Source of the DNA: Aminobacter ciceronei | GTDB taxonomy: Bacteria > Pseudomonadota > Alphaproteobacteria > Rhizobiales > Rhizobiaceae | Reading direction: 5' to 3' | Assembly: GCF_014138625.1 (NCBI RefSeq) | Contig: NZ_JACJHY010000046.1 | Span: 1 to 38,319 of the forward strand | Length of the DNA stretch: 38,319 bases | Part shown: in pieces, positions 27,174 through 36,132 of the stretch | Layout: each line of letters opens with the position of its first letter | How positions within the stretch are numbered: the first letter of the stretch is position 1 | Program-made: the position numbers and the translations under genes | The notes under the pieces: generated by a model | The model's input: only the letters and a program-made list of their open reading frames with translations | Told to the model about the DNA's origin: nothing | Databases searched by the model: none

Positions 27174-27614
27174 TCAGACCACCGCGGCGGCGTCATTGAT
27201 GCGATACCGGCGCAAGCCGTCTTTGCTAGTCTCGCTGATAAGGTTCAGACCGAGTTTCTTCTTCACGGTTCCGGAGAGAAAGCCGCGCACCGAATGGGCC
27301 TGCCAACCGGTGGCGTCGATGAGCTGATGGAGCGTCGCGCCCTTGGTCAGCCGTAGCTTCTTCAGCACCATCTCTGCCTTGGTCTCGGTTGGCCGAGTCT
27401 TCTTGACCTTGGTCACTGACGTCTCGGATGTAGGCGCGCCCTTCGGCATCGTCTTCCCACGCACGACCTGTGCTTTGCTCTTCGGAGCCGGTTTCGCAGC
27501 GGCGCCCGGGTCGCTTGCAGCGCCCGCGCCTGCCTCACCCATCATAACGTCACTGGCAGCCTCTGCCCGCTTAAACTCGACTGCATCCGAGGTCGAAGTT
27601 TTGGAAATGGCCAT
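27174..27614 (-). CDS. DUF3489-domain protein, likely winged-helix DNA-binding
   Basis: 146 residues. A long Ala/Lys/Pro-rich, probably disordered N-terminal half is followed by a C-terminal helix-turn-helix-like domain (MVLKKLRLTKGATLHQLIDATGWQAHSVRGFLSGTVKKKLGLNLISE, about residues 80-130), the DUF3489 core. The ATG at 27614 (MAISKTSTSDAVEF) is preferred; the frame opens at 27647. It heads the recombinase operon (DUF3489-DUF2924-recombinase), and may bind DNA at the island's attachment or promoter sites; that role is inferred. Confidence 0.87.
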   Translation of the reverse strand: MAISKTSTSDAVEFKRAEAASDVMMGEAGAGAASDPGAAAKPAPKSKAQVVRGKTMPKGAPTSETSVTKVKKTRPTETKAEMVLKKLRLTKGATLHQLIDATGWQAHSVRGFLSGTVKKKLGLNLISETSKDGLRRYRINDAAAVV

Positions 27615-27752
27615 AGTCTTTCTCCGCAAATCACAGCGCCGAACCATTCGGCGCCGGTACTGACGGAAGCCCGCATCTGGCGGGCGAAGAACTTTTGGGC
27701 GGGGTGGCCTCTCATCTCATCGGGGCAAAAGCCTCACCCCGTCTTAAGCAAC

Positions 27753-27778
27753 CATGCTTGCTTTGGTCTGGAAGTCCA
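27753..27778 (+). repeat. Imperfect 26-bp direct repeat, copy 1
   Basis: Matches 28078-28103 at 23 of 26 positions (catgcttgct and ctggaagtcca blocks are identical). It ends 1 bp before the stop codon of the small gene on the minus strand. Confidence 0.75.
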
Positions 27779-27779
27779 C

Positions 27780-28046
27780 TCAGGTTGCCGATCGGCGCTG
27801 CGCTGCATGCACAAGGTCGAAGGCATCTCGCCAACTGCTCGATGCCCGTCCAATTGCGTCGCTGCCGACCTCTGCCAGCACGGTAAGCGCTGTCGGCTCA
27901 ATGTTGTCTTGTGCAACCGCCAGGACCGTCAGATTTGAGATCACCGCATTGAGCCGTCGCAGTTCCGGCTCGATTCCAGACAGAACTGCTCGGAGGCGGG
28001 CATCGCCGTCATCCTTCAGCTGGGTCTTTACTTCTTCCTTCGGCAT
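27780..28046 (-). CDS. Small helical protein of unknown function
   Basis: 88 residues, PKEEVKTQLKDDGDARLRAVLSG followed by IEPELRRLNAVISNLTVLAV and a third helix around ALTVLAEVGSDAIGR; it is predicted all-helical and soluble. GGAGG 5 nt before the ATG at 28046 supports this start. It is enclosed by two imperfect 26-bp direct repeats, and lies between the recombinase operon and mucR. I do not recognise a family. Its size and position would fit a small regulatory or accessory protein. Confidence 0.6.
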   Translation of the reverse strand: MPKEEVKTQLKDDGDARLRAVLSGIEPELRRLNAVISNLTVLAVAQDNIEPTALTVLAEVGSDAIGRASSSWRDAFDLVHAAQRRSAT

Positions 28047-28077
28047 GAATGCCTCCGCCATTGCGTTCGACACCACA

Positions 28078-28103
28078 CATGCTTGCTGTTGCCTGGAAGT
28101 CCA
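28078..28103 (+). repeat. Imperfect 26-bp direct repeat, copy 2
   Basis: Second copy of the repeat at 27753-27778, 31 bp upstream of the small gene's start on the minus strand. The pair frames that gene. Confidence 0.75.
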
Positions 28104-28120
28104 GCGGGAGATGACCAAAT

Positions 28121-28140
28121 GTGCAGAACAAATTCTGACA
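28121..28140. promoter_or_regulatory. Possible operator palindrome
   Basis: gtgcagaa-caaa-ttctgacac is a short inverted repeat (CAGAA/TTCTG with flanking GTG/CAC, one base offset) in the AT-rich gap between the small gene and mucR. The role is inferred only from symmetry and position; the gap also contains the AT-rich tracts that MucR/Ros proteins prefer. Confidence 0.3.
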
Positions 28141-28359
28141 CCTAAGGATAGGTACCCTCAGTCGCACATATTGGAGTTAAGCAGCATGCGCAAAAATACG
28201 CTCCATCAGCTCACATCAGCTGTATTTTGCGAATGACACCGTCATACGGAGAATATTGTGTTATTCAGAAAATCTTTGGCTCATTTTCAGTTGCCGACAT
28301 CAGTAGCTTCTATTAGACAGCAGTGGTGACCCCTCAAACATTATTCATTAAGGCTGGCC

Positions 28360-28827
28360 ATGTCTGACAAAATTGCCGAAACCACGCTGCTGCTGCCCCT
28401 AACTGCAGATATTGTTGCTGCTTACGTATCGAACAATCCGGTGCCCGCTACCGAACTTGCTGATCTGATCAATCAAGTACATCATTCAGTTCAGGCATTG
28501 TCCGCTGGTTCGAGCACCGAACCAGCCGGACCGACCGAAGTCCAGAAGCCCGCTGTCCCCATTAAGAAGTCGGTCACTCCGGATTACATGATCTCACTCG
28601 AGGATGGCCAGAAATACAAATCTATCAAGCGCCATCTGATGTCCAAGTATGGCATGACACCGGCAGACTACCGCGCCAAATGGGGCCTCCCGAACGACTA
28701 TCCAATGGTGGCTCCCAATTACTCAGCGGCACGCTCCGAACTGGCCAAACAGCTGGGACTCGGGCGGAAGCCGACCAAGAACAAGAAAGCTCCCGCCAAG
28801 GCGAGCCGCACCGCAAAGAGCAAGTGA
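28360..28827 (+). CDS. MucR/Ros-family regulator lacking two zinc ligands
   Basis: 155 residues, a small nucleoid-type regulator of the Ros/MucR family. The N-terminal oligomerisation part (LLPLTADIVAAYVSNNPVPA) and the DNA-binding part (PIKKSVTPDYMISLEDGQKY, then KSIKRHLMSKYGMTPADYRAKWGLP) are clear. At the usual cysteine (I-C-L-E-D-G in MucR) stands Ser79, and at the usual second histidine (R-H-L-x-x-H) stands Lys96; Asp82 and His92 remain. Zinc-free members are known among Mesorhizobium Ml proteins. A long lysine/alanine tail ends it. It is probably an island-borne paralogue, self-regulated from the AT-rich upstream gap. Confidence 0.9.
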   Translation: MSDKIAETTLLLPLTADIVAAYVSNNPVPATELADLINQVHHSVQALSAGSSTEPAGPTEVQKPAVPIKKSVTPDYMISLEDGQKYKSIKRHLMSKYGMTPADYRAKWGLPNDYPMVAPNYSAARSELAKQLGLGRKPTKNKKAPAKASRTAKSK

Positions 28828-29128
28828 TACGCGCGCGGCCAACGAGCAATCTGTATTGGCTACTAGGCACGGGAAATGCTTCGCGCCGTTATCTAGGGCA
28901 ATGGACGCCGATTACCAGCGTCCGTGTCCGACGGCGGACTCCCTAAAGCGAGCATATTACAGTCGAAGGATATCCCAATCCTGCTGACCTGCACCCAACC
29001 TGGACCTCCGTTGAACCAGGATTCATGTCTGGGATGAGGCGACTAGACTTCAGGTTCTGCACAACAGCTTTGCACCTCCATTCCGCCCGCCCAATCTACT
29101 TATGCGAGTCCCCCAAAACCGCCATTCG
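28828..29128. other. Intergenic stretch, nothing recognised
   Basis: About 300 bases between mucR and the IS481 element. No credible gene, RNA or repeat is seen. It may be decayed island DNA. Confidence 0.4.
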
Positions 29129-29132
29129 CTAG

Positions 29133-30038
29133 GTGTCTGGTCCCGGAGTGTGGGGGAATCAGTCAAGCTGATCCTTCATTCCGGGAGAAGCTATGGGACA
29201 GATACCCCACGGCAGCGCCACGACCACGCACGCCATCCGAGCAGCGATACAGCGATCGAAGGCTTCGCTCAAAGAGCTAGCCGTGCAGCACGGCCTAAAT
29301 CAGAAGACCGTTGCCAAGTGGCGCAAACGGGCTTTTGTCCACGATGCGCCGATGGGTCCGAAGACCGTGCGCTCGACCGAGCTGACCGCCGAGGAAGAGG
29401 CGATGGTCGTTGCCTTTCGTAAGCATACGCTGCTGCCTCTGGATGACTGCCTCTATGCGCTGCAGGCGACGATCCCGCACCTGTCGCGATCGTCCTTGCA
29501 CCGTTGCTTGCAGCGCCACGGGATCAGCCGCCGTGGCGGTGGACCGGACCTCGAAGTTCGCCTTCGCTCGGCTGGTGCAGAAGGCGACCACCGTCACCGC
29601 CAGGACTTTCCTTGAGGAGTTGGTCGAAGCCGTCCCCTACAAAATCCACACCGTGCTCACCGACAACGGCATCCAATTTGCCGACCTGCCCAAGAACCGG
29701 GACGGCCCCACCGCAAGCTGGCGCGGACATCCCTTCGACCGGGCCTGCTGGGGCCATGGCATCGAGCACCGCCTCACCAAGCCCAATCACCCATGGACCA
29801 ACGGTCAGGTCGAACGGATGAACCGAACGTTGAAGGAGGCAACCGTTCGGCGGTATCACTACGAGACCCACCGCCAACTCGAAGATCACCTTGCCGCCTT
29901 CCTCGACGGTTACAATTTCGCCCGACGGCTCAAGACCCTTCGCGGTCTTACACCCTACGAAGCCATCTGTACGGCCTGGGCAAACCAGCCAGATCGCTTC
30001 CGGCTCGACCCGGTCCACTTGACCTCGGGACTGAACAC
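29133..30038 (+). mobile_element. IS481-family insertion sequence, internally deleted
   Basis: The ends are imperfect inverted repeats: GTGTCTGGTCCCGG at the left and, read inward on the other strand, GTGTTCAGTCCCGA at the right. Both are flanked by CTAG (29129-29132 and 30039-30042), which fits the CTAG-centred target preference of IS481. The transposase inside is broken. Confidence 0.75.
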
Positions 30039-30042
30039 CTAG
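29193..30042 (+). pseudogene. IS481-family transposase with internal deletion and frameshift
   Basis: The N-terminal half is a helix-turn-helix region (SLKELAVQHGLNQKTVAKWRK) continuing to LHRCLQRHGISR at about 29526. The C-terminal half resumes in another frame at about 29531 with AVDRTSKFAFARLV and runs to the stop at 30042. Between them some 40-50 residues are missing, judged from normal family members, including the first catalytic aspartate segment. The second aspartate (VLTDNGIQF) and the glutamate (VERMNRTLKEATV) remain. The gene cannot make active transposase. Its TAG stop is part of the CTAG at the right border. Confidence 0.85.
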
Positions 30043-30269
30043 CAGAACGGATACGCATCTGAAGCGCTTCCAGTCCAGAAACAGCAAGGCCGAGCGAAGC
30101 GGCCGATCATTCCCAGTGTAAATGCGGATACCAACGCCGCATGACCTTACCAATAGATCTAAGCCTACATCATCGATAGCCACTAGACGTGTTGCGGCAC
30201 AAGCGATTTAGTTGGCACTGCAGAGTGGTCAATCAAACGACCTGATGCTAGAGATTTGGGGGGCCGTTC
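30043..30269. other. Gap between IS481 and the DUF262 gene
   Basis: No gene is seen. The stretch must hold the DUF262 promoter and may contain remnants of older DNA. Confidence 0.35.
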
Positions 30270-32054
30270 ATGAAAATTGCGCCTACGGCGTTGAAGCTTG
30301 ACCAACTGCTGGGTTCTGCGAACGAGCAGTTTGTTATACCGGCATACCAACGCCGGTACTCTTGGCGGGATCGTCATGTTTATGAGCTTCTTGAGGACAT
30401 TGACCTTTTAGAAGGCGCGGACGTACACCTGCTAGGAAGCATTGTATGTCTGACAGGACATCACACACCCGGAATTAATGAGCTGGAGCTCGTCGACGGA
30501 CAGCAGCGGCTATCAACGATCTGCGTGCTGCTGGAGTGTCTTCGACAGCGCTTCCTTCAAGACGGGGATGAAGATCAGGCGCGAGATGTTATTCGACTCC
30601 TCACCGCGAAAGCCCCTGGCGGGACGCCCGTACCCAAAATTGCACTGAACACCCTTGATGGTGATGAATTCCGTGATCTGGCAACGAAGACAGAGATCGA
30701 TTGCAACGCCTACCAGAACCATCATCTCGCAAAGGCCTTCTTGAATATTCGCCAGTGGCTTTCAGAAAAGTCCATGGAAGAGCTGACAGCGTTTTCCTTT
30801 AAGCTTCAAAACCAGGCGCTCGTTGTACGCTTGGATGTGAGCGACGCGAAGGATGCCTTCAAGCTCTTTGAGACAATCAACAATCGCGGGCTAAGGCTAA
30901 GTCCAACCGACATAATTAAGAATTTTGTCCTCGGCAACGCCGCCAGGTTTGGTGCCTCTCAACTCCAGCATGCGCGGAAAGAGTGGGCTACACTTATCTC
31001 CTACCTCGACGGCACCGACGCTGACGGCTTCTTCAGATACTTCCTGATTTCCTCCACTCAAAGGCGGATAACTAAAAATCAGGTCGTTCGCGAGTTCAAG
31101 ACGCTGTTCATGAACGAAGTGATTGAGGCCAAGGCCTTACCCGACCGGCATCTCTATGTAGATGAGGAACAGACGGACGAAGAGGAACCGAACGAAGAAG
31201 CAGAAATCGACGACGTTGAGATACCTGAGCAGGACGGCGAGCAGATTCCGTTCGCCAAGTTCATGGAACGCCTCGTCGTCAGCTCGAAAGTGTTTGGCCA
31301 GTTGGTGCTGGTGAAAACCGGAAACAAGCAGATCGATCGACATCTACGCAATCTGAGGATGATAAAGTCTGCTCAAACTTATGGCTTCTTGATGCACCTG
31401 CGCGTTGGCGGCATCGCTGATAAGGCCTTTGTCCAGATACTCAAGCTCACCGAAAGCTTTGTTCTCCGTCGCCACATCTGCCGTGAGCGCTCGAATGAAA
31501 CCGAGACGCTCTTTGCCCGGCTTTGCGAAGTGGAGCCCACGAACCCGTTGGTCGCCACAAAAAAGGCTTATCGAGACGCTTGCCCAACCGACGAGAAGTT
31601 TAAACACGAATTCACCAATGCCAACTTCACGTCCAACATCATCGAACGTGCGCGGTACTGTCTGGAGCAGATCGAAATAAGGCACCACGGCAAGCATGCT
31701 GAGCTAGCTGTGCTTGGAGCAGAAGACGTGCATGTTGAGCACATTATTCCTCAGAAAATAAAGACGGCCAAATCCAAGCGCGAGCATGGTGACTGGACCA
31801 CTTATCTGGGCGAGAAGATCGATGTTCTCCACCCGCGCCTCGTGTCCCGAATCGGCAACCTGACCCTCTTCGCGGGTGAACTGAACATTACGGCTTCGAA
31901 CAATCCTTTCGCCGCCAAGAAGGCGGTTTACAAGCAGTCCTCCATCCTCGTCACTCAGGATCTGGCATCCATGCCGGCTTTCAGATTCAAACAAGTCGAA
32001 ACACGGTCATCGCAGTTAGCTGAGTTGGCCGTCGAGTACTGGCCCTTACCATGA
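30270..32054 (+). CDS. DUF262-DUF1524 protein, GmrSD-like defence nuclease
   Basis: 594 residues. The DUF262 half has IPAYQRRYSW (23-32), the nucleotide-handling LVDGQQRLSTI (74-84) and FETINNRGLRLSPTDIIKNFVL (199-220). The C-terminal DUF1524 half has the HNH-type VHVEHIIPQ (487-494 region, catalytic His490) and RIGNLTLFAGELN (526-538) with NNPFAAKKAVY after it. This is the layout of fused GmrS-GmrD type IV restriction enzymes, which cut modified phage DNA, and of other DUF262 defence proteins. A strongly acidic stretch (about 297-324) separates the halves. GGGGGG precedes the ATG. Key residues look intact, so it may be active; the modified base it recognises is unknown. Confidence 0.88.
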   Translation: MKIAPTALKLDQLLGSANEQFVIPAYQRRYSWRDRHVYELLEDIDLLEGADVHLLGSIVCLTGHHTPGINELELVDGQQRLSTICVLLECLRQRFLQDGDEDQARDVIRLLTAKAPGGTPVPKIALNTLDGDEFRDLATKTEIDCNAYQNHHLAKAFLNIRQWLSEKSMEELTAFSFKLQNQALVVRLDVSDAKDAFKLFETINNRGLRLSPTDIIKNFVLGNAARFGASQLQHARKEWATLISYLDGTDADGFFRYFLISSTQRRITKNQVVREFKTLFMNEVIEAKALPDRHLYVDEEQTDEEEPNEEAEIDDVEIPEQDGEQIPFAKFMERLVVSSKVFGQLVLVKTGNKQIDRHLRNLRMIKSAQTYGFLMHLRVGGIADKAFVQILKLTESFVLRRHICRERSNETETLFARLCEVEPTNPLVATKKAYRDACPTDEKFKHEFTNANFTSNIIERARYCLEQIEIRHHGKHAELAVLGAEDVHVEHIIPQKIKTAKSKREHGDWTTYLGEKIDVLHPRLVSRIGNLTLFAGELNITASNNPFAAKKAVYKQSSILVTQDLASMPAFRFKQVETRSSQLAELAVEYWPLP

Positions 32055-32355
32055 ACGTGCATGAACTTAGTACGAAGCGCGCTTGGGGGGTGCGGCAGTC
32101 ATCGATCTATCACTGCCAATAGTCTGCGTTCGAGCGACAGATTTAGACGGGGGCAGCCGATGATCGGCACACGGCCTTATATTGGTCATAGAGAAAAGTT
32201 GTTAACGGTCCGAATGCACATTTTGAGCAGCCTCGAGTGGCCGACTGGGGGATTTTGCCGACTGACTGCATCCCAAGCACAGTTACTCCACTGAGGGACA
32301 TTGCCCTCCAGAAATGATCCTCATAGCATTCATATTTTGAGTTGAGGGGTGCCGG
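32055..32355. other. Intergenic stretch, nothing recognised
   Basis: About 300 bases after the DUF262 gene. There is no credible gene. The last part (gagttgagggg, about 32339-32349) can serve as ribosome binding site for the following broken gene. Confidence 0.4.
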
Positions 32356-33756
32356 TTGGCGCAGGCAGGAAAACAGAAGTTCGACAAAGAGCAGAAGGTT
32401 CAGGACTGGCTTGAATCAAAGCGAAGGGTTTCTGGAGGACAGCGGCTCGCCGATATCGGCTTACATCCTGGCGGGCGATCGTGCGGCCGAACTATCGGCA
32501 TCCTGGGCCTGGCTATCATGTGACGGCGGCGCTGCCGTCGAGTATTTGAAAGGATATGGCTCGCCAAAATGGGCTCTGACCCCAGGTTGGGAAAGCATCA
32601 GGAACATCGAGCGCTGGCGTTGTCCGGGGCTGACGCTGGACCGGCACATCATGCCGGTTTCGGTCGATTTCTGGGGCGTGTTGGGTGACTATGCGCGCGA
32701 TGCCGTTCGCCATGTCGACCGAATGCGGAATTTTATGTCGAGCTGCGCCAGGCCAGGCATGGACTGGCGCCATCCAATCCTCGGCGTGCTTCTGCTCGAC
32801 GAGATCGCGTTGGCGCCACCGCTGACCGACGGTCAGTGGACCTTTTCTGCTTTGTTCAGATTGGGATTGCTGCTCGGCCGATTTGGCTCACTCTCCGCCC
32901 AGATGGCGGATGCCGAGCCAGAGCAACAACGCCTACTGCAAGCTGGTACATTTTGGGCTGAGGTTGATATGGCCGGTATACTGCAGGAGGTAGCGCTACG
33001 ATATTTGTCTGCCGAAGATTTGGATGAGGCTCCGCCCACCATTGCCGTGCGTCAATCCGAAACCGGAGAACAGGCATTTGCGTCTGTTTCGGCCTTGCTG
33101 ACTGGATCTTGCGGGCCTTCATCGGTGAAGACGAGAAACTGATGCGCGCAGCATTCTCGACCGGCTGGCAGGCTCATGCCATTTTCGATTGGCAGTTCGA
33201 CGCAAGGCAGGACAATCCTAAGGTCGCATCCCTTCGCGTACTGGCGGTGGCGAGGGCGCGAGACTGGCTGAAATGGTCTGTTGTAGCGGCAACCGGCGAT
33301 GGCCGGGACGCCGACTCTGCCACCAAGGCCATAGCCGCAAGCTTTGGCGATCTGGTGCCTTTGAGCGAAGGGAAGGATGCCGCTTTGGCCGCGATCGACA
33401 AGCTGAGGGCGGACCTGCTGATCGACAAGTTGCTGACTGAAATCCCCGGGATCGTCGATAGTTGGCACCCACAACTTGCACATACATTGGCACCCGTGGC
33501 ACCGATTTGCCATGATTGGGACTGGCTCGAACAGCAGATCGTAGCCGCCCGCAAACGTGGAGAGAAGAACCCCTGTATCTGCGTTGGCGCAGGCGGCGAA
33601 ATCTCCATAGGAAGCCTTCCCTCAATGCCCTGGATTCCGGAAGTCGAGGATGTGACCGACAAAGTCCTGCTATTTAGCAACAGCAGCGGATCGGAAATGA
33701 TTCTGGTGGTTAGCTGGGAGGATCTAAGGACCGGAAAGGCACCAGGTTTATCGTAA
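32356..33756 (+). pseudogene. Unrecognised protein gene with two compensating frameshifts
   Basis: Three segments read as one protein of about 466 residues. Segment 1 (from a TTG at 32356 behind GAGGGG) gives AQAGKQKFDKEQKVQDWLES and RRVSGGQRLADIG. After a shift near 32450-32470, segment 2 runs in the next frame (AYILAGDRAAELSASWAWL to TGEQAFASVSA). Near 33095-33105 it shifts back, and segment 3 continues as LADWILRAFIGEDEK to 33756. Segments 1 and 3 share a frame. The product would be soluble, rich in Trp, Leu and Asp, mostly helical; I know no family. It lies between the DUF262 gene and the OLD-UvrD pair, so a defence role is possible but unproven. Confidence 0.6.
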
Positions 33757-34140
33757 GCCGCCATTATTGCATTTGCAGTCAAGCAGGAAGGATGGCGGCC
33801 GTGGCAATCGTGGGTGCCCCGCGATCGGGTCAAATATTAGAATAGACAAGGGTGAATAGAGCGCCACCCAAGTCGCGTATTTGGCGCTCCACGCAACTAC
33901 TGAAAGCGACAGGAACGGGCTCGAGTTCAAACGCGGCTTTATGGGGCCCGCATTTAACTGTTTCAGAGTTGCTTAGCGCCGTGGGTAAAACGAACACTCA
34001 TTTGCTTTGCAGTGAAGTTCTGCTGAGCTTCGATGAGGTTGACGTGACATCGGGTTGAGCCGATCGATTCGCGATGCAGAACTCGTCTAAACATCCGCGC
34101 AGCAGTATCGGACTTTATTGCTTCACTCCTGCGATCACAC
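33757..34140. other. Gene-poor gap with one inverted repeat
   Basis: About 380 bases between the ends of the converging broken gene and the helicase gene. The only structure seen is a perfect 8-bp inverted repeat, gagcgcca (33859-33866) with tggcgctc (33882-33889), which could act as a bidirectional terminator. No T run follows. Confidence 0.4.
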
Positions 34141-36126
34141 TTACGCGATTGTGCAGTCAATGATCGTCCAACCCCGATTCGTTAGTGTGTTGAGCTCGTC
34201 TTCGACGAAGGCATCCTTCCGCATCGCTAGGCACAGCAAATGAGTCGGGCGCGTCATGGCAACATAATGTAGCTTGAGCCGCCCGTGCATACGCGCGCCC
34301 TCGGAGACCTGCCGGCCCCTGCGGTTCGTCGAAAAGCCACCCGATTTCGCTCCTAGCAGCCACGGCTTCAATTCACTGAGGTGGTGGTTATGATAGAAAC
34401 TATCGAGCACCAGCGTGGCAGTATGCGTTTCGCCCTTCACCGAATGAATCGAGCCTAGACGAATGCGTAGCTGCGGCGCGTCGGGCGGATAAACAAACAA
34501 GTTGTCACTGCGCGCGCCGTTCGCGAGTCCGCCCTCGGCAAGGGCCTCCGGCTGTGGTGGAGCTAGGAAAGTGATGACATCGCCGCCTAATGCCGCCGCA
34601 CCGCTAAGGTGCCGGACCACCCCTTCGACATGCGCCAGTGCCGCCATCCAGATGACTGGGCTAAGGTTGCCCTGATGGGTCAGGACGATTTCCTGCAGCG
34701 CGAGATAATCGGCTCGCGCGTCGCTGTCGCCGAGCATATAGGCCACGCGGCGATGTGGGGATTTCCGCGAACCGTATCCATGGGTGCCGCCGGCAAGCTC
34801 GCTCGCGGCAAGCAGCGCCGCCGCCGTCGCGTTGACCAACCTATCCGTGTTCCCACTGCCCGCCGTCTCGAAGCGTGCCCGCGCGAGATATTGCACGAAA
34901 CTGCTCGGCGCGGACTCCCTCCGCGCACATACCGGGTCATAGCTCGGCGCGTAGTGCCCCAGTGCCCGCGGGATCCGATCGTCCTTGCCAAGCTCGTGCA
35001 CCCCGGCCACCGCTGTGAACACGCCCTTTTCGAGCGCGGCTGCGTCAAAGCTCTCCAGCAGATGCTGGCCGTAGCGCGCCAGCACGCCCTGTACCGACCC
35101 ATCGTCGAACAGGAAGATCGCCGGCGCTTTGGGATCAACGCCAAGGAGATCCGGTGGACCGGCGCCAAGTAGCGCCTGCGGCGTCACCCCCAATCCCTTC
35201 ACATGATCCGCGAGGTCCTGACCGAAGCGGTAGCTGCGGGGCATCGGGTGTATGACGGCGCCTGGAAACAAGTCAGACGTGGCGCCTCTCTGGCTGGGGC
35301 TGCCGTAGATCGCTTGATTGGAGTCGCCGAATCGCTGCCGACGTGACGGCGCGTCGCCATGGCAGAACAGGCGGTGTAGCAGCGCTGACTGTGCCTCGCT
35401 ATTGTCCTGCGCCTCATCAACGAACACAAGCGGGAAGCGCCAGCGCAGCGTCGAGACCGTCTCCGGATGCCGGTCAAGCAGCTCGTTGGCCCAAAGGAAC
35501 ATCTCATCGAAGCAGAAATACCCTTGTTCGCTCGACGTGCGCCGCGCTTCGACGATCGCCCGGTAGGTTGGCGTATGCGGTCCGAAATTACCGGTTTGAC
35601 CGCCGCCATAATCGATGTTCTCGTAGATCAGGCAGGTCTCGCTGAGGTTGGCCTGCCGCAACGCCCAGCGCCGGTTTTGCGGTAACAGACTCCAGCGTTT
35701 CGCAAGCGCGATCTGCGTATCGACGCAGCGCACCTCAGTGCCCTTCGACCGGAGCCAGGGCAGCGCCAGATACTCGTTTACGAACGCGTGGATAGTGCCA
35801 ACGAAATGCGGGTAGCGTGTGAGCACGATCCCCGCCGCCGAATGGCTGAGCTTCGCGCTGATCTCGTTGCGCGCTGCATTGGTGTGCGACAGTACGCAGA
35901 TGCCCTGCTGACGGTGTGGCCAACGCATCGCCAGAACTGCCAGTTTCGCGACCAGCAAGGTCGTCTTGCCGCTGCCCGGACAAGCCTCAAAATCGACAGT
36001 GTCGAGCCGTAGCATCGCCTGGAGTCGGCTGACATCGTCGCCGACCGGCGCGAACCCGTCAGGACCCAGTCCCATTAATGCTGCCGCCCAGGCGACATCC
36101 TCCTCTCGAATGAGATCGTCGAACAT
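34141..36126 (-). CDS. UvrD/PcrA-like superfamily 1 helicase (partner of the OLD nuclease)
   Basis: 661 residues with the full SF1A motif set: Walker A FEACPGSGKTTLLV (46-59), Ia CVLSHTNAARNE (78-89), Walker B LVFVDEAQDNSEAQ (233-246), III FGDSNQAIYG (266-275), IV RSYRFGQDLADHV (near 300), V LGSIHSVKGETHTATLVLDS (near 560) and VI LHYVAMTRPTHLLCLAM (near 620). It should use ATP to move on or unwind DNA. It starts 6 bp after the OLD-family gene, the arrangement of class 2 OLD-UvrD and Gabija defence loci. All catalytic motifs look intact. It is longer than the typical GajB helicase. Confidence 0.93.
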   Translation of the reverse strand: MFDDLIREEDVAWAAALMGLGPDGFAPVGDDVSRLQAMLRLDTVDFEACPGSGKTTLLVAKLAVLAMRWPHRQQGICVLSHTNAARNEISAKLSHSAAGIVLTRYPHFVGTIHAFVNEYLALPWLRSKGTEVRCVDTQIALAKRWSLLPQNRRWALRQANLSETCLIYENIDYGGGQTGNFGPHTPTYRAIVEARRTSSEQGYFCFDEMFLWANELLDRHPETVSTLRWRFPLVFVDEAQDNSEAQSALLHRLFCHGDAPSRRQRFGDSNQAIYGSPSQRGATSDLFPGAVIHPMPRSYRFGQDLADHVKGLGVTPQALLGAGPPDLLGVDPKAPAIFLFDDGSVQGVLARYGQHLLESFDAAALEKGVFTAVAGVHELGKDDRIPRALGHYAPSYDPVCARRESAPSSFVQYLARARFETAGSGNTDRLVNATAAALLAASELAGGTHGYGSRKSPHRRVAYMLGDSDARADYLALQEIVLTHQGNLSPVIWMAALAHVEGVVRHLSGAAALGGDVITFLAPPQPEALAEGGLANGARSDNLFVYPPDAPQLRIRLGSIHSVKGETHTATLVLDSFYHNHHLSELKPWLLGAKSGGFSTNRRGRQVSEGARMHGRLKLHYVAMTRPTHLLCLAMRKDAFVEDELNTLTNRGWTIIDCTIA

Positions 36127-36132
36127 CGTTTA

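Noticed and set aside
29524-30183. Open frame of 219 codons on the minus strand
   Set aside because: It is antisense to the IS481 transposase remnant and shows no motif of its own.
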